A DNA stretch of 64,000 nt, from assembly GCA_900312665.1 (NCBI GenBank), contig ONZQ02000008.1, positions 1,116,001 to 1,180,000 on the forward strand. The letters run 5' to 3'. This stretch comes from Cephalotrichum gorgonifer (Eukaryota > Ascomycota > Sordariomycetes > Microascales > Microascaceae). This document shows, in pieces, positions 1-10,031 of this stretch. Each line of letters opens with the position of its first letter. The stretch's first letter is position 1. The position numbers and the translations under genes are program-made. The notes under the pieces are model-generated. The model was not told the DNA's origin and searched no databases. It saw only the letters and a list, made by a program, of their open reading frames with translations.

Positions 1-1053
1 GACGAGGCTCTTGGGCGACTCGTACGCCCTCGGCGGACCGCGGCCGTCCATGGTATAGTAGTACAGGGCGTCCTCCCTCGCGACGACGATCTCGCCCGTC
101 TCCCTGTCGGTGGTCATGCAGCCCACGGCGCAGCCGGCGTCCTCGACCGTCTTGGGCGGCTGGGGCTGGCCGCGCTTCGAGAGCACGAGGCGTATTATCC
201 TGTTTGTGGTGGAGATGAAGAGGGTGGTGTCCTTCGTCGCGGGGGAGTAGGAGAGCTCGAGGCCTGTGACGGGCTCGTCGGACTCGTGGACGATGCGCTG
301 CTTGGCGCCCATGTCGTTTATGAGGTCGCCGCGAATGACGGCCACGGAGCCGTTCGCGAAGCCGACAGCTATCTGGGAGAGGTCCTGCAGTGCCGCGAAG
401 GCGGATATCTAGTTGTCCACCTCCTTCGTCAGCGAAACGGGGGTGTGTCTCGGCGTTGGGGGATGAATGTGGAGCCTGCGTACCGGGAACTGCTGCTTCC
501 CATTCTGGATAGCCAGAGTCGTCAGGCAGGTTGGTACGTTCGTCTTCTTCACGAGCTTATCCAGCGCCCATAGCTTGAGCGACGGCGCACTACTTAGGTC
601 CTCCTAAACCCCCTCCCCCAACACGAGTCAGCAAGAGCCTCTCCCTCAGCCTAGTAGTTCATTCCCGAATCATGTATTCCCCGGGCTTTGCCTTACCGCT
701 ACCGTCACCAGCAGGCTCGTCCCTTCTACCTGTCGCATATGTGTGATGGCCCCGACATCGTGGGCGACGAAGCTCTGGACGATCTTCCACCCCGAACTGA
801 CAATGCGGACGTATCCGTCGTAGGAGCCGAGGAAGAGGTTCTCGGAGCCCGAGGTGACGCAGGAGATCTCATTTCCCTCGAAGATGTTGCGCGTCTCGTC
901 GTCGGCGAGCTTCACTTGGGTGACGTCGAAGAAGTCGAAGGATTTCCACTGCGCAGGGTGAGAGTGACGTTAGCAGCTTCCCAGGGGAACAAGCATAGCA
1001 CCGGGGTGGATGTAGGGGAGGAGGAAGGGGGCTACACGGACCGATATCGCCAT
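1..1053 (-). CDS. VPS11: Vps11/Pep5, core subunit of the HOPS and CORVET tethering complexes (5' part only)
   Basis: This is the N-terminal part of the class C vacuolar sorting protein Vps11/Pep5, which scaffolds the HOPS and CORVET complexes that tether endosomal and vacuolar membranes before fusion. Four exons can be read: 1053-1042 (only M-A-I-S), 948-697, 603-484 and 408 to the window edge. Introns are 1041-949 (donor GTCCGT, CTAAC branch), 696-604 (GTAAGG) and 483-409 (GTACGC). Joined, they give about 264 residues of the beta-propeller region, with runs typical of the family such as WKSFDFFDVTQVKLADDE and NIFEGNEISCV, then VKKTNVPTCLTTLAIQNGKQ and SAFAALQDLSQIAVGFANGS. The alpha-solenoid and C-terminal RING lie outside the window. 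The 12-nt first exon rests on the conserved M-A-x-[ST]-W-K start and correct splice phases. The family is certain; the start is likely. Confidence 0.93.
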
Positions 1054-1997
1054 GGTCGCGGTTGTCAGGAGAGTCCTTCCGGCGGGTGCCTCTGCAGGCA
1101 GCTAGTAACGCTTTCTCTCGTGATGGTTGTAAGGTCTCGTGGGAAGCTCAGGAGCATGTTCGGAGGGGCTGGTCCAGGCGCCAGGTACAGCAAGTATAAA
1201 ATAAATATTCACACTGTATGACCTAGCTATGCATCACCAGCTCAACAGAGATATGCTATCATTTATCAACCAAACGAATCCTCGCGTGTTCGCCCCGTCT
1301 TCTTTGCCCAATCTAGAATGGACAAGCCCCCTCCTCTTTCGATACAACAAATTGCTACATTCTATGATGTGTTTTCCACCCGAGAATTGAATCACTCTGA
1401 ACGCCAAGCACACTGGATTCCGTCCTTCATCGCTCAAACATGCAACGGGCAACCTCCAATATCTGCATTTACACATTGAGATCACATCTTGAGACCATAC
1501 ACAAACAATATGCCGCCAACTCCGTCAATTAAGAGACTCAAAACTATTGATACAAGTTACCGAGAAGTCTTTCCCGGCAACCATATTCCCTGTCCTGTCC
1601 TCTATGGCAGAAGAAAAAAACACAGCGCGGCAAAGACGACTCTCTCACACCTTGCGCGGCCCACCGGCCACTCCTCCCCCTTCGGTGATACAGACGGTAC
1701 AAGAGAAAAGAGAGCGAGGATAAATCAAGTCCGTTCCGTACCCAAACCCCACTCTTTCCTTCTCTATCGTCAAACCCAAAGATTATCCCTTCGATCTAAA
1801 AAAACACAAACAAATTAAATTGCTCGGGGAAAGCAGAAAGTACCACCACCTTCTTCTTCTTCTTCTTTTCTAGCTGCGCGCTCCTCTCTCATATGCTGTC
1901 ATGTATGTGAAGTCCCGAGGCGATCGCCTCGCTATACAGGGCGATCCCGTTGCCCAAAAACGCGCCTTTTATTCGACGGATTTAAGAAAAAATCCGC
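1054..1997. other. Intergenic: VPS11 upstream region and MIR1 3' flank
   Basis: No gene is supported here. The stretch holds the promoter and 5' leader of VPS11 and the 3' flank of the phosphate carrier. Visible features are an A-rich run near 1798-1820, a (TTC)n tract at about 1851-1868 and a perfect 16-nt palindrome at 1916-1931. Short ORFs present here have no recognisable similarity. Confidence 0.6.
1916..1931. repeat. Perfect 16-nt palindrome CGAGGCGATCGCCTCG
   Basis: The 16 bases read identically on both strands and centre on GCGATCGC. The element lies about 70-80 nt beyond the MIR1 stop codon. It could form a hairpin in the MIR1 3' UTR or be a protein-binding site; the sequence does not say which. 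Confidence 0.6.
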
Positions 1998-3169
1998 TTA
2001 TTTCGCAATCTCAACACCGCCGACGGCACCGAGGGCCTTCTTCAGGTCACCGTAGATGGCGAACTGGAAGGCAGTCAGGGTACCAACCATGAAGAGACGG
2101 GTGGGGAGACCGGCGAACGAGCCGGCGAAGCCGAGCTCCTTGGCGATCTTGATGAGACGGGTGGTGGTGCCCTCGCCGGGGAGACCCTGGGTCTTGTTGA
2201 TCTTGGAGAGCATGGTGTCGGCGGGCTGGGAGATGATGGCGGACGCGAAACCGGCGATCAGGCCGGAGCCGAGGTTGGTGGCGGTCTGGAGGGAGTCGGA
2301 CATGTCCTTCTTGGGGAAGACGCTGAAGATGGCCTCGGAGACCTTCTCGTAGACGACGAACTTGGCCATGGTGTAGGGGACCTGCTTGAAGAGGATGGGA
2401 CCGAAACCAGCGTAGAAGGCACCGATACCCTCGTTCTTCAGGATCTTGGTGAAACCACCGACAAGACCGTTGGCGTAAGTGGGCTCAGAGACGAGACGGA
2501 TACGGGTAGCCTCAAGGGGGCACTATTATCGCTGTTAGTACAGGCTCCTACATCCCCACGACATGCGGGATATCGTGAATGGCGGCACTTACGAGGGCGA
2601 TATCGGCGATGAACTCAGCGGAGGCGGCGGAGGCGAGGTAGACACCAGTGCGGTACTTGGAGGCGGTCTCGTATCCGAGGAGGTTGATGTTGAGCTGCTT
2701 GAAGAACTCATATCCACCGAACTTGAGGGAGCCCTGGAGGAAGTAGCCGGCGGCCGTGGGGCCGAAGCCGGTCAGGAGAGCGCCAGCACCCTCGGACTGG
2801 ATGACCTGGCGGAAGGTGCCGATCATGCCCTTGTTGTACTTGGCGGGGTCGAGCTGCATGCGAGTCTTGACGCTGTGATCGGAGAGCGTTAGCCACAACG
2901 GCCTTACTTTTTTGTTTTTTTGCAGAGGGAGGAGAGGACGCGGGATTATGGACATACACATCGACGGGAGTGAGCGCACCGTGGGTGACGGAGCAGCAGA
3001 CGGCACCGGCAAGGGCGAACTTGGAGCTATTGGTTCATCGTCAGTAAACATCTCCCACAAAGACTCAGATCAAGTATTCTTTTATTTCGAGCGAGGGAAC
3101 GTACTAAAGACCGATGGCGGAACCGGTCGAAGGAGCCGGAGCGGCCTTAACCTCAGTAGCGCTGGCCAT
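1998..3169 (-). CDS. MIR1: Mitochondrial phosphate carrier (SLC25 family, Mir1/Ptp type)
   Basis: This inner-membrane carrier imports inorganic phosphate into the mitochondrial matrix for ATP synthesis. Four exons join to 312 residues, the usual Mir1 length: 3169-3105, 3026-2958, 2872-2593 and 2522-1998. Introns have donors GTACGT, GTATGT and GTAAGT and end in TAG or CAG. The three carrier repeats each show the PX[DE]XX signature: PVDVVKTRMQ in repeat 1, PLEATRIRLV in repeat 2 and QPADTMLSKIN in repeat 3. The run GMIGTFRQVIQSEGAGALL and the GLPTRLFMVGTLTAFQ region near the C-terminus are typical of phosphate carriers and not of ADP/ATP or dicarboxylate carriers. The N-terminus MASATEVKAAPAPSTGSA is a short leader that is probably retained. 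Splice phases are consistent at all junctions. Confidence 0.96.
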
Positions 3170-4524
3170 TGTGAAGGTTGGAATGTGTAACCGAACCGGG
3201 TATCGAAGAAAAAAGGACCGTAGGGACTGGAATCAACACGACAGACGTTGTCGTGAAGGGGGGACTGAGAGGAGAGGTTGTTGATGGATGGGATGGGATG
3301 GGATTCGGAGGGTGTGTAAATATGGAATCTGGCGCAAAGTCAAGCCCGGCAAAGTAGTTTTGCGAGCCGAGCAGAGGCGATTCAAAAATTTTGCGCTGTT
3401 TTAGCGGTTGAATCCCGGCAGATATGTCTTAGTATGAGACACACCCGGTTCCTGGCCGGATGGCGCGGACGCCCACGGGAGACTTCGGATACGGTACCTC
3501 GCCAAGCCGCAATCTTACTGGTCGCAAGTGGTCCCCGTGGGCCTTAGTGCGCTTCTATTGGGTGGCGTCGGCTCCGGAATTGATAATGCATTACGTACTT
3601 GAGGCCGAGGAGGCAAGTCCTTAACACCGCCGATCGCCGAGGAATTCGCCCCTTTTTCTTGGTACCGAGTACTTTGATAAGGCGTTGCCGCAACTTTGTG
3701 CCGCAACAGCGTCGGAACTGACTTGCCTTTGGTCCGGCTATGATTGCGAAGGGGGAGGCGACGGATTTCGCAATCTTGAATTGAAAAAAAAGTTATGGAG
3801 GCGGGTATCACTATGCCGACGGCCCGAATGTCTGCTCTCAGGCACACCTACAGACCCTGGACTATGCGCTGGTCCCCTGAATATCAACATAGGGGCCCGC
3901 TGATCTCGGAGACTATTCATAAACAAGCTTGATAGGAGCTGTATCGAGCAGAACCATGCATTTGCCATATTCATGAACACCGCGATGATATTTTATTCTT
4001 TTCATACTATTAGGATATATATTATTCCAGAAAAAAATCTTATTTTTTCAGCTACTGCTCCGTGAAGAAGTGTATACCGGGTATGAGAGAACGACCCTTC
4101 GTCATGTGGCAGACGTGTGCACATCACTCTGGAACAGCGATTCGCCATCACCAGCGGTAAACTGGGCGGGCCGCTTGACAGGTGGCCATGTAAATGTGCA
4201 CTGTACAGAGCACTGTGGCACGCTCTTTGCCCCGGTGACCAGAGTAAATAAACCAGCTCGACATATCACCACGCAGACCTACCCCGACCGACGAATGAAG
4301 CCCTGCTTCGCATGACAAGACAAAAAACAAACACCTGATACCCCGAATAATGAAAAGCGAGGTGTCTCGGAAATATTCTTAACGAAGCCAGCGAATCTTT
4401 CACACCTTTTTTTTTTGATACCAAGCGTTTACGCCCGTCCGTCCCATTGTCTCTTGCCATTCTTTCTCCACTTCATTCTATCTACGACGAACCGGGCATC
4501 CGCGCGCCGGGTTCTTGAGAGCAA
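3170..4524. other. Divergent intergenic region between MIR1 and the 4525 gene
   Basis: About 1.35 kb with no supported gene; it must contain both divergent promoters. Visible features are GGGAT iterations near 3286-3303, an inverted repeat (ATTGCGAA at about 3743-3750 against TTCGCAAT at about 3769-3776), and an AT-rich tract at about 3985-4055. I see no transposon reading frame. Confidence 0.55.
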
Positions 4525-7500
4525 ATGCCTCGAGTCACACAGGAGTGCGACTTTACCATCCACGAGGATGAGGGATCCGTCTGCTCCTCGGTGGGAGACG
4601 ACGCCGAGCTTGAGCTGCATGGGGAGGGGCCGGAGGCTCGAGAGTCCCTAAACGGCAATCAGGAGCGGGAGGGGGCGCAGGAGGAGCTGTCACATTTGGA
4701 GGAGGAGCTAGGGGCCAATGATGCTCTGGTCCCTGAGGATGCAGACCAGCTAGACGATGTCGAGGAGAGGATATCCGATGACCACGCCGGCGTTGATGAG
4801 TCTACGGAACAGCACGACGACTCGACACATTCAGAAACGCCCGAAGGTGCACACGATGCTCACGACGACATCCCGGGACCTCTGTCAGCACGGGGGTCCA
4901 CGGGCTCCTCGGGATCATACCGCCGCACATCCGGCCGGACAGATGCCCTCATACACGCCGCGGCAAAAGCTGTCGTCGCCCGCCTCGAGGAACAACGAAA
5001 GTCTCCCGACAAAGAACGAGCCGAGGACGAAGAGGCAGAGTTCTCGGTGCTGAGTTACACGACGGATGGCGACGCAGACCGCGTTGAGCAAGGGGACCAG
5101 AGCTACACGACCGACAACGACGGGGACCACGTCGAGCAAGGATACGACCACAGCTACGCCGGCGACGATGCCCCCGCGGAAGATGAGCCTAGCCCCCGTC
5201 CCTCCGACGCGGGCGGCGACAGCAGCTCGCACAACGAGGCGGACGACGACGTCTTCAGCGACCGCAGCCCCCGGAGCTCCACGGGCTCCGGCGGCTCCGC
5301 GGGCTACCTGTCCGGCGGCGGCGACGGCGACCCCCGGAAGTTGTCGCTTGACGAGACGCTCTCGCAGACGACGACGCGCTCCCCGCGCATCTCCAGCATC
5401 TCGCACTACGACTACGACGAGGACAACTTCGTGCCGACATCGCGCAACACGCCTCGGCCCGCCTTCCGGAGCCCCTCGTCCGTGAAGGCCATGCAGATGT
5501 CCTCCCCCCCGGCGTCCGTGTACGGCTCTCCCCGCTCCAGCAGGCGGATACGCCCCACGATGTCACGGCTAGGGAGTCCCATCGCGCCGGCGGCACAGTA
5601 CTCGCCCAAGGGCCGGTCGACGCCGCCCCGTCTAAAGCGGCCCAAGGAGCCCGCGCCCCTCGTGCTCCTGCACGTCACGCTACTCCCACTCACGTGGCCG
5701 TGGGCGGACGTCCTCGAGGCCGCGGCCGCGGCCGCTGGGGGGGATGACGACGAGCTGGGCGAGGCGGCGGGTAACCTGCGCGGCGCGTGGCGACACCTGC
5801 AGTCGAAGGTGGGCGACACGGTCCTCGAGAGGGGCGTGCTGCTCCCGCACCCGCAGGGCGACTTCGAGGTGCTAGAGGAGCGCGTGCTCGAGGCGCTCGA
5901 GCTCCCGCTGCGCCGGAGGGCGCGGATCCTCGAGTGCGGGCACTACCTCGGGCCCTCTAACGAGATGAACGCCATCGACGACTCCGATAGCGAGGCGGAT
6001 GAGTACGACGACGACGGGAGGAGGGCGTCCTCCCGGGCGGGGCCGAAGGAGGGCGAGACGCACTGGTGCTCGACGTGCAGGCACGACATCAAGTACGAGT
6101 CGCTGGGGCCGGGGAAGGTGTTCCGCGTCAAGGTCTTCGCGAGCAACGGGCTCATGAAGGCCGGCGCGTGGGGCGCGTGCTGGAGGGAGATGGAGAGGGT
6201 GGATGTGGAGGTCGAGCCGTACGTCGACGCCAAGGCTCAGGGGGAGCTTGCGCGGTTGGCGGCGGAGCAGGAGAGGCGGGAGGAGGAGGAGTATATGCAA
6301 CAGCAGCAGCGGCAGCAGCAAGAGGAGGAGGAGGAGATGGAGTACGGGTTTGAAGGAGAGGAAGGGGAAGAGGGGCATGCCGACCAGCACATCGACGAGA
6401 GCTATGCAGATGATCAGGGCGAGATGGCCCTCGATCGCCGCAGCCCCAGTGCTTTCCGCTCCTCACCCGCGCCCTCCCCTATCCGGTCCTCCATGCAGGA
6501 CCAGTCCCGCTCCCTCCGCAGCCCGGTCCAGCCGCGTATGCTGGGCTCGCCGGCCCCAGACACCCGCATCCAGGAGCGGAACACGACCGTCATCCACCGC
6601 AGCTCGGCACACGTGGTCCCATCCACGCCGCGCCGGGAACTGCAACTTGAAGAGCGCAGCCACTCCGTCGCCGGCCACCGGCACGCCCGCCTGCTCTCGT
6701 CGCCGCCGGCCATGGACATGCGCGCAGCCGAAGACGAGCGCGCCCTTCTAGACCGACCCTCCCGACCCCTCCTACACTCGCCCCCACCTGACACCGACGC
6801 GCGGATGGCGGAGCGGTCCTACTCGTCGCTATCCCACCGCGCGGCCCATCTCATCACGTCTACTCCCGACGCCCGCGTGCGGGCCGGAGAGAGGGGCCAC
6901 TCCTCCTCCTCCTCGATCGACCACCACCACCACTACCGCCCAGACCCGCACACCCCCGTCTCCGCGCCCACGCACGCCGGGGAGAGGGAACGCGCGCACG
7001 ACTCGCCCTCGGCCGGCGTCCCGCAGGCGCACTACCCCTCCACCGCCGAGGCCGACGCCGACCGCCGTCGCCGAGACGAGGAGCGCCTTCGCGAGATCTA
7101 CGGGCGCACGCCTCCGCCTCCGCTCTCGCCTAGTCCCTCGCCTGAACTCCGCCGAGATCGCGGTCACGAGGCGTATACGTCGCCGTCGCCGCCCGCCCCG
7201 CCGTCCCCGTCCCACCAGGCGCACGAGCGGCGCGAGGAGCGGAGGAAGGCGTACCAGGCCGCGTCGCTGCCGGAGCTGCTCCTCGAGGCGACGAAGGTGT
7301 TCTTCCGGGACGCGAGGAACGTGGCCATCGTCGTGCTGGGGGTGCTGACGCTCGGGCTCGCGTTTAGGGCGGTCGCGGGGGGGTCAGGGGTCTTGCCTGG
7401 GCCACTCCGCGGGGCAGACGTCCCTGGTTTGGGGGCGGAGACCGGGGGGGCTGCGGGGGTGGGCGGGGTGCCCGGGCGCGAGGCCGGCTTAATCCCGGAC

Positions 7501-7911
7501 GAGCGTGCCGAGGTGGGCGAGGAGGTGCCTGTTCGTGAGAGGCTTACGGAGCGGGAGGTCGTCCGCGTTGTGGAGACGGTTACGGAGACGGTCAAGGTCA
7601 CGGCGACGGCGACGGAGGTGGAAGCTGCACCGGAGATTGAAACGCAGGCTGAGGTGCACGTCGAGAGTGAGCAGTTGGACTCGGCCGATATTCCTGCTGA
7701 TGAAGCCGAGGCGGATGCAGACGAGGACGGACTAGGGGAAGAATCTCCCGTTGATACCGCTGACACCGCCGCCCACGAAGCCGAGATGGGCAGCGACCAA
7801 CAGGAGGAAGAACCTCTAGCCGATCTCTCCGCTCACGAAGCAGAGAGAACCGAGGACGGACAGGAGGGAGAAGAACCCCTCGTTGATCCCGTGGCCCACG
7901 AGGAGCTCTAG
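4525..7911 (+). CDS. Fungal 'pathway-specific nitrogen regulator'-like protein with a C-terminal membrane segment
   Basis: One uninterrupted exon encodes 1128 residues. The N-terminus MPRVTQECDFTIHEDE and a core at about residues 379-566 resemble fungal proteins usually annotated 'pathway-specific nitrogen regulator', a name I would not treat as a proven function. The core begins LVLLHVTLLPLTWPW, contains GDTVLERGVLLPHP, and has CGHYLG (Cys471) and CSTC (Cys515, Cys518), a possible metal site. Acidic, Ser/Pro-rich disorder surrounds it. A Gln/Glu-rich coiled stretch follows at about 590-620, then five 26-residue repeats (672-804). A single hydrophobic helix at about 933-951 precedes an acidic tail of about 175 residues. 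There is no DNA-binding domain that I recognise. A membrane-anchored protein with a large disordered head fits better than a soluble transcription factor. The start is the first ATG and matches the expected N-terminal motif. Confidence 0.85.
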   Translation: MPRVTQECDFTIHEDEGSVCSSVGDDAELELHGEGPEARESLNGNQEREGAQEELSHLEEELGANDALVPEDADQLDDVEERISDDHAGVDESTEQHDDSTHSETPEGAHDAHDDIPGPLSARGSTGSSGSYRRTSGRTDALIHAAAKAVVARLEEQRKSPDKERAEDEEAEFSVLSYTTDGDADRVEQGDQSYTTDNDGDHVEQGYDHSYAGDDAPAEDEPSPRPSDAGGDSSSHNEADDDVFSDRSPRSSTGSGGSAGYLSGGGDGDPRKLSLDETLSQTTTRSPRISSISHYDYDEDNFVPTSRNTPRPAFRSPSSVKAMQMSSPPASVYGSPRSSRRIRPTMSRLGSPIAPAAQYSPKGRSTPPRLKRPKEPAPLVLLHVTLLPLTWPWADVLEAAAAAAGGDDDELGEAAGNLRGAWRHLQSKVGDTVLERGVLLPHPQGDFEVLEERVLEALELPLRRRARILECGHYLGPSNEMNAIDDSDSEADEYDDDGRRASSRAGPKEGETHWCSTCRHDIKYESLGPGKVFRVKVFASNGLMKAGAWGACWREMERVDVEVEPYVDAKAQGELARLAAEQERREEEEYMQQQQRQQQEEEEEMEYGFEGEEGEEGHADQHIDESYADDQGEMALDRRSPSAFRSSPAPSPIRSSMQDQSRSLRSPVQPRMLGSPAPDTRIQERNTTVIHRSSAHVVPSTPRRELQLEERSHSVAGHRHARLLSSPPAMDMRAAEDERALLDRPSRPLLHSPPPDTDARMAERSYSSLSHRAAHLITSTPDARVRAGERGHSSSSSIDHHHHYRPDPHTPVSAPTHAGERERAHDSPSAGVPQAHYPSTAEADADRRRRDEERLREIYGRTPPPPLSPSPSPELRRDRGHEAYTSPSPPAPPSPSHQAHERREERRKAYQAASLPELLLEATKVFFRDARNVAIVVLGVLTLGLAFRAVAGGSGVLPGPLRGADVPGLGAETGGAAGVGGVPGREAGLIPDERAEVGEEVPVRERLTEREVVRVVETVTETVKVTATATEVEAAPEIETQAEVHVESEQLDSADIPADEAEADADEDGLGEESPVDTADTAAHEAEMGSDQQEEEPLADLSAHEAERTEDGQEGEEPLVDPVAHEEL
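5053..5151 (+). repeat. Two tandem 16-17-residue coding repeats (SYTTD...VEQG)
   Basis: Within the 4525-7911 protein, the 16-residue unit SYTTDGDADRVEQGDQ is followed directly by the 17-residue unit SYTTDNDGDHVEQGYDH. A decayed third copy begins SYAGDD. The protein-level similarity is clear and the DNA copies are diverged, so this is an old duplication in the acidic N-terminal region. Confidence 0.8.
6538..6936 (+). repeat. Five tandem ~26-residue coding repeats
   Basis: Residues 672-804 of the 4525-7911 protein can be split into five consecutive units of 26, 26, 26, 27 and about 28 residues. Each starts with a hydrophobic residue plus S/T-P (MLGSPAP, VPSTPRR, LSSPPAM, LHSPPPD, ITSTPDA). Each then has an acidic/Arg segment with E-R or D-E-R, then Ser/His, and most carry an HR or DR motif before a closing hydrophobic residue. 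The DNA copies of about 78 nt are strongly diverged, so the repeat is maintained at protein level or is ancient. Confidence 0.75.
7735..7908 (+). repeat. Three degenerate ~20-residue acidic repeats at the C-terminus
   Basis: The acidic tail of the same protein ends in three related units. They share E-E-S/P-x-V/A-D...A-H-E, as in TAAHEAEMGSDQQE, EEPLADLSAHEAE and EEPLVDPVAHEEL. They lie after the predicted membrane helix, on the opposite side of the membrane from the conserved core. Confidence 0.65.
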
Positions 7912-8620
7912 TGCGTCTGAAGATTTAAGATGAAGGGGCGGGAGGAAGTGAGAAGTGAATGGTCCCTTTTGTTTTCTACTTGTCTTTTTTCTTGATTTGC
8001 GGATATGATGACGGGACTTAGATTGTTAATGACCTTTTCGCTGCTTGTTTATATATATGGTAGCTGGTAGCTAGTAATGAAATACGAAGTATATGATGGA
8101 AAACACAAACTTGCTTGACCTTGTTTGAACCTCGCTTGACCTGCCAGCCAACGTCTTAAACGCCCCCACCCCCCCTCCTTTTTCCGTTTTCTTCCCAGGT
8201 GGTTTTCCTTCCCATTCCTCCCCAGGAGGAAGACGTAGGATAGGATATATAATGTAATCTCTTATTGACGGCCCCTCCCAAAAAGGCGTAGCCATGATGT
8301 CTAGTTTCTAGGGATAGGAAACGGCAGACCCCGTGGACATCTCCAAAGTTCGCAGCTCTTGCGGAAAGGACCATGCCCCCCTGTCCCCTAAATTCGTGAT
8401 CTCCTCATCTATAGACCGATGACCGCCAGGGCTCCCGACGCACCGGGACTTTCTGGCGTCTTTACAACCGCACTGCCCTGCCACGGCTGCAGAGCCGCTC
8501 AGAGCCGCACCGCCCTGAACGACCATGGCGGCCCCGTCCACGACCGCCCTTCCCTACGCAAGAACAGTCCAGCGCAGGATTGCAGGTCCCCACACAACCA
8601 TGGTCCCCGCCCACCTAGGA
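7912..8620. other. Convergent 3' intergenic region
   Basis: This is the space between the stop codons of the 4525 gene and of chorismate synthase. It contains T-rich stretches and AT-rich sequence near 8050 that would suit 3' end formation, and a C-rich tract near 8160-8175. No coding region is supported. Confidence 0.55.
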
Positions 8621-9909
8621 TTACTCCCTCCTCAGGCCCCTCATCGCGAACCTCGACTGCTGGATGCACAGCGCGTCCATGATGGCCAGCGCCGCCATGC
8701 CCTCCACGATGGGCACCGCCCTCGGCACGACGCAGGGGTCGTGCCTCCCCTTAGCGGCCAGCACGCCCTGCGCCGAGCCGTCGTAGGTCGCCGTCGTCTG
8801 GTCCTTCCCGATCGTCGCGGGGGGCTTGAATCCCACGCGGAAGTAGATGTCCTGCCCGTTCGAGATGCCGCCCTGCACGCCGCCGGAGTGGTTCGTCTGG
8901 GTGCGCAGCTTCGGCCTCGGGATCGCGCCGCCGGTGGAGGCCGGGTCGGCGACGGCCGCGGCGGCCTCGGCGACGAAGGGGTCGTTGTGGTCGGAGCCCA
9001 GCATCTTGGTGCCGCCGAAGCCGGAGCCGATCTCGAAGGCCTTGACGGCGGGGATGGACATCATGGCGTGGCCGATGATGGCCTCGAGCTTGTCGAAGGC
9101 GGGCTCGCCGAGGCCGGAGGGGACGTTGCGCACGACGCAGGTCACGGTGCCGCCGGTGCTGTTCTCGGCGTCGCGCAGCCTCGTGATGAGCTCCTCCATG
9201 CGCTTGTTGGCGTCCGCGTCAGGGCACCGGACGGGGAGGAAGCTGTCGACCTCCTCGCGCGTGATGCGGGACAGCAGCGCGGTGAAGTCCGGGTTCTGGC
9301 TCCGGCAGGGGTACTGCTCGGTCTCGGGGTAGAGCTCCTCGCCGCCGACGGAGGTGACGAAGGCGACGATCTCGATGCCGTAGCTCTCCTTGAGGAACTT
9401 CTCGGCCACGGCTCCGGCGGCGACGCGGGCGATGGTCTCGCGCGCGCTGCTGCGGCCGCCGCCGCTACTCGCCTTGATGCCGTACTTCTCTAGGTAGGTG
9501 AAGTCGGCGTGGCTGGGGCGCGGGTACAGGTCCATCGTCTTGTTGCCGTAGTCCTTGGGCCGCTGGTCCTCGTTGCGCACGACGAGCGAGATGGGCGTGC
9601 CCAGCGTCTTGCCGAACTCGGTGCCCGACTGGATCACCACCTGGTCCTTCTCATCGCGCGGGGTCGTGATGGCGCTCTGGCCGGGCCGGCGGCGGTTGAG
9701 CTGGGGCTGGATGTCGGACTCAGTGAGGGAGAGGCCCGGGGGCGGGTTGTCGATTATGCATCCGACGGCGAGGCCGTGGGACTCACCGAAGCTGGAGTGG
9801 TTGTTCTGTTAGAGGGGGATGAAGGTTTGAGAGGGGTTACTGTTACTAGGGATGGATTGGGCCCGGGGACATACGTGGTGACCTTGAAGATGGTGCCAAA
9901 GGTCGACAT
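8621..9909 (-). CDS. ARO2: Chorismate synthase (seventh step of the shikimate pathway)
   Basis: The enzyme converts 5-enolpyruvylshikimate-3-phosphate to chorismate, the branch point for Trp, Phe and Tyr; it needs reduced FMN, and fungal forms are bifunctional with their own NADPH:FMN reductase activity. Exon 1 (9909-9875) encodes MSTFGTIFKVT plus two bases. An intron follows (9874-9792, donor GTATGT, branch TCTAAC). Exon 2 (9791-8621) completes 401 residues. The three family signatures are present: GESHGLAVGCIIDNPPPG near the N-terminus, YGIKASSGGGRSSARET in the middle, and RHDPCVVPRAVPIVE near the C-terminus. Length and motif order are normal. It is divergent from the lipoate ligase gene. 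A perfect TGAGTCA lies about 125 bp upstream of the ATG, consistent with CPC1/Gcn4-type control. Confidence 0.97.
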
Positions 9910-10031
9910 GACGATGGCGGGTATTTGTGTGGAGAGAGGACGACGGGTAGAATCAGGATGGGTAGGGCGTCGCGAGAATTGTACAGATAGAAGAGATGTG
10001 TCGTAGATATATATCGAGGGACCAAGATTGG

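Noticed and set aside
3480..3920. Possible transposon or RIP-mutated remnant upstream of MIR1
   Set aside because: Only an isolated 8-bp inverted repeat and no terminal repeats, target duplication or transposase fragment can be seen.
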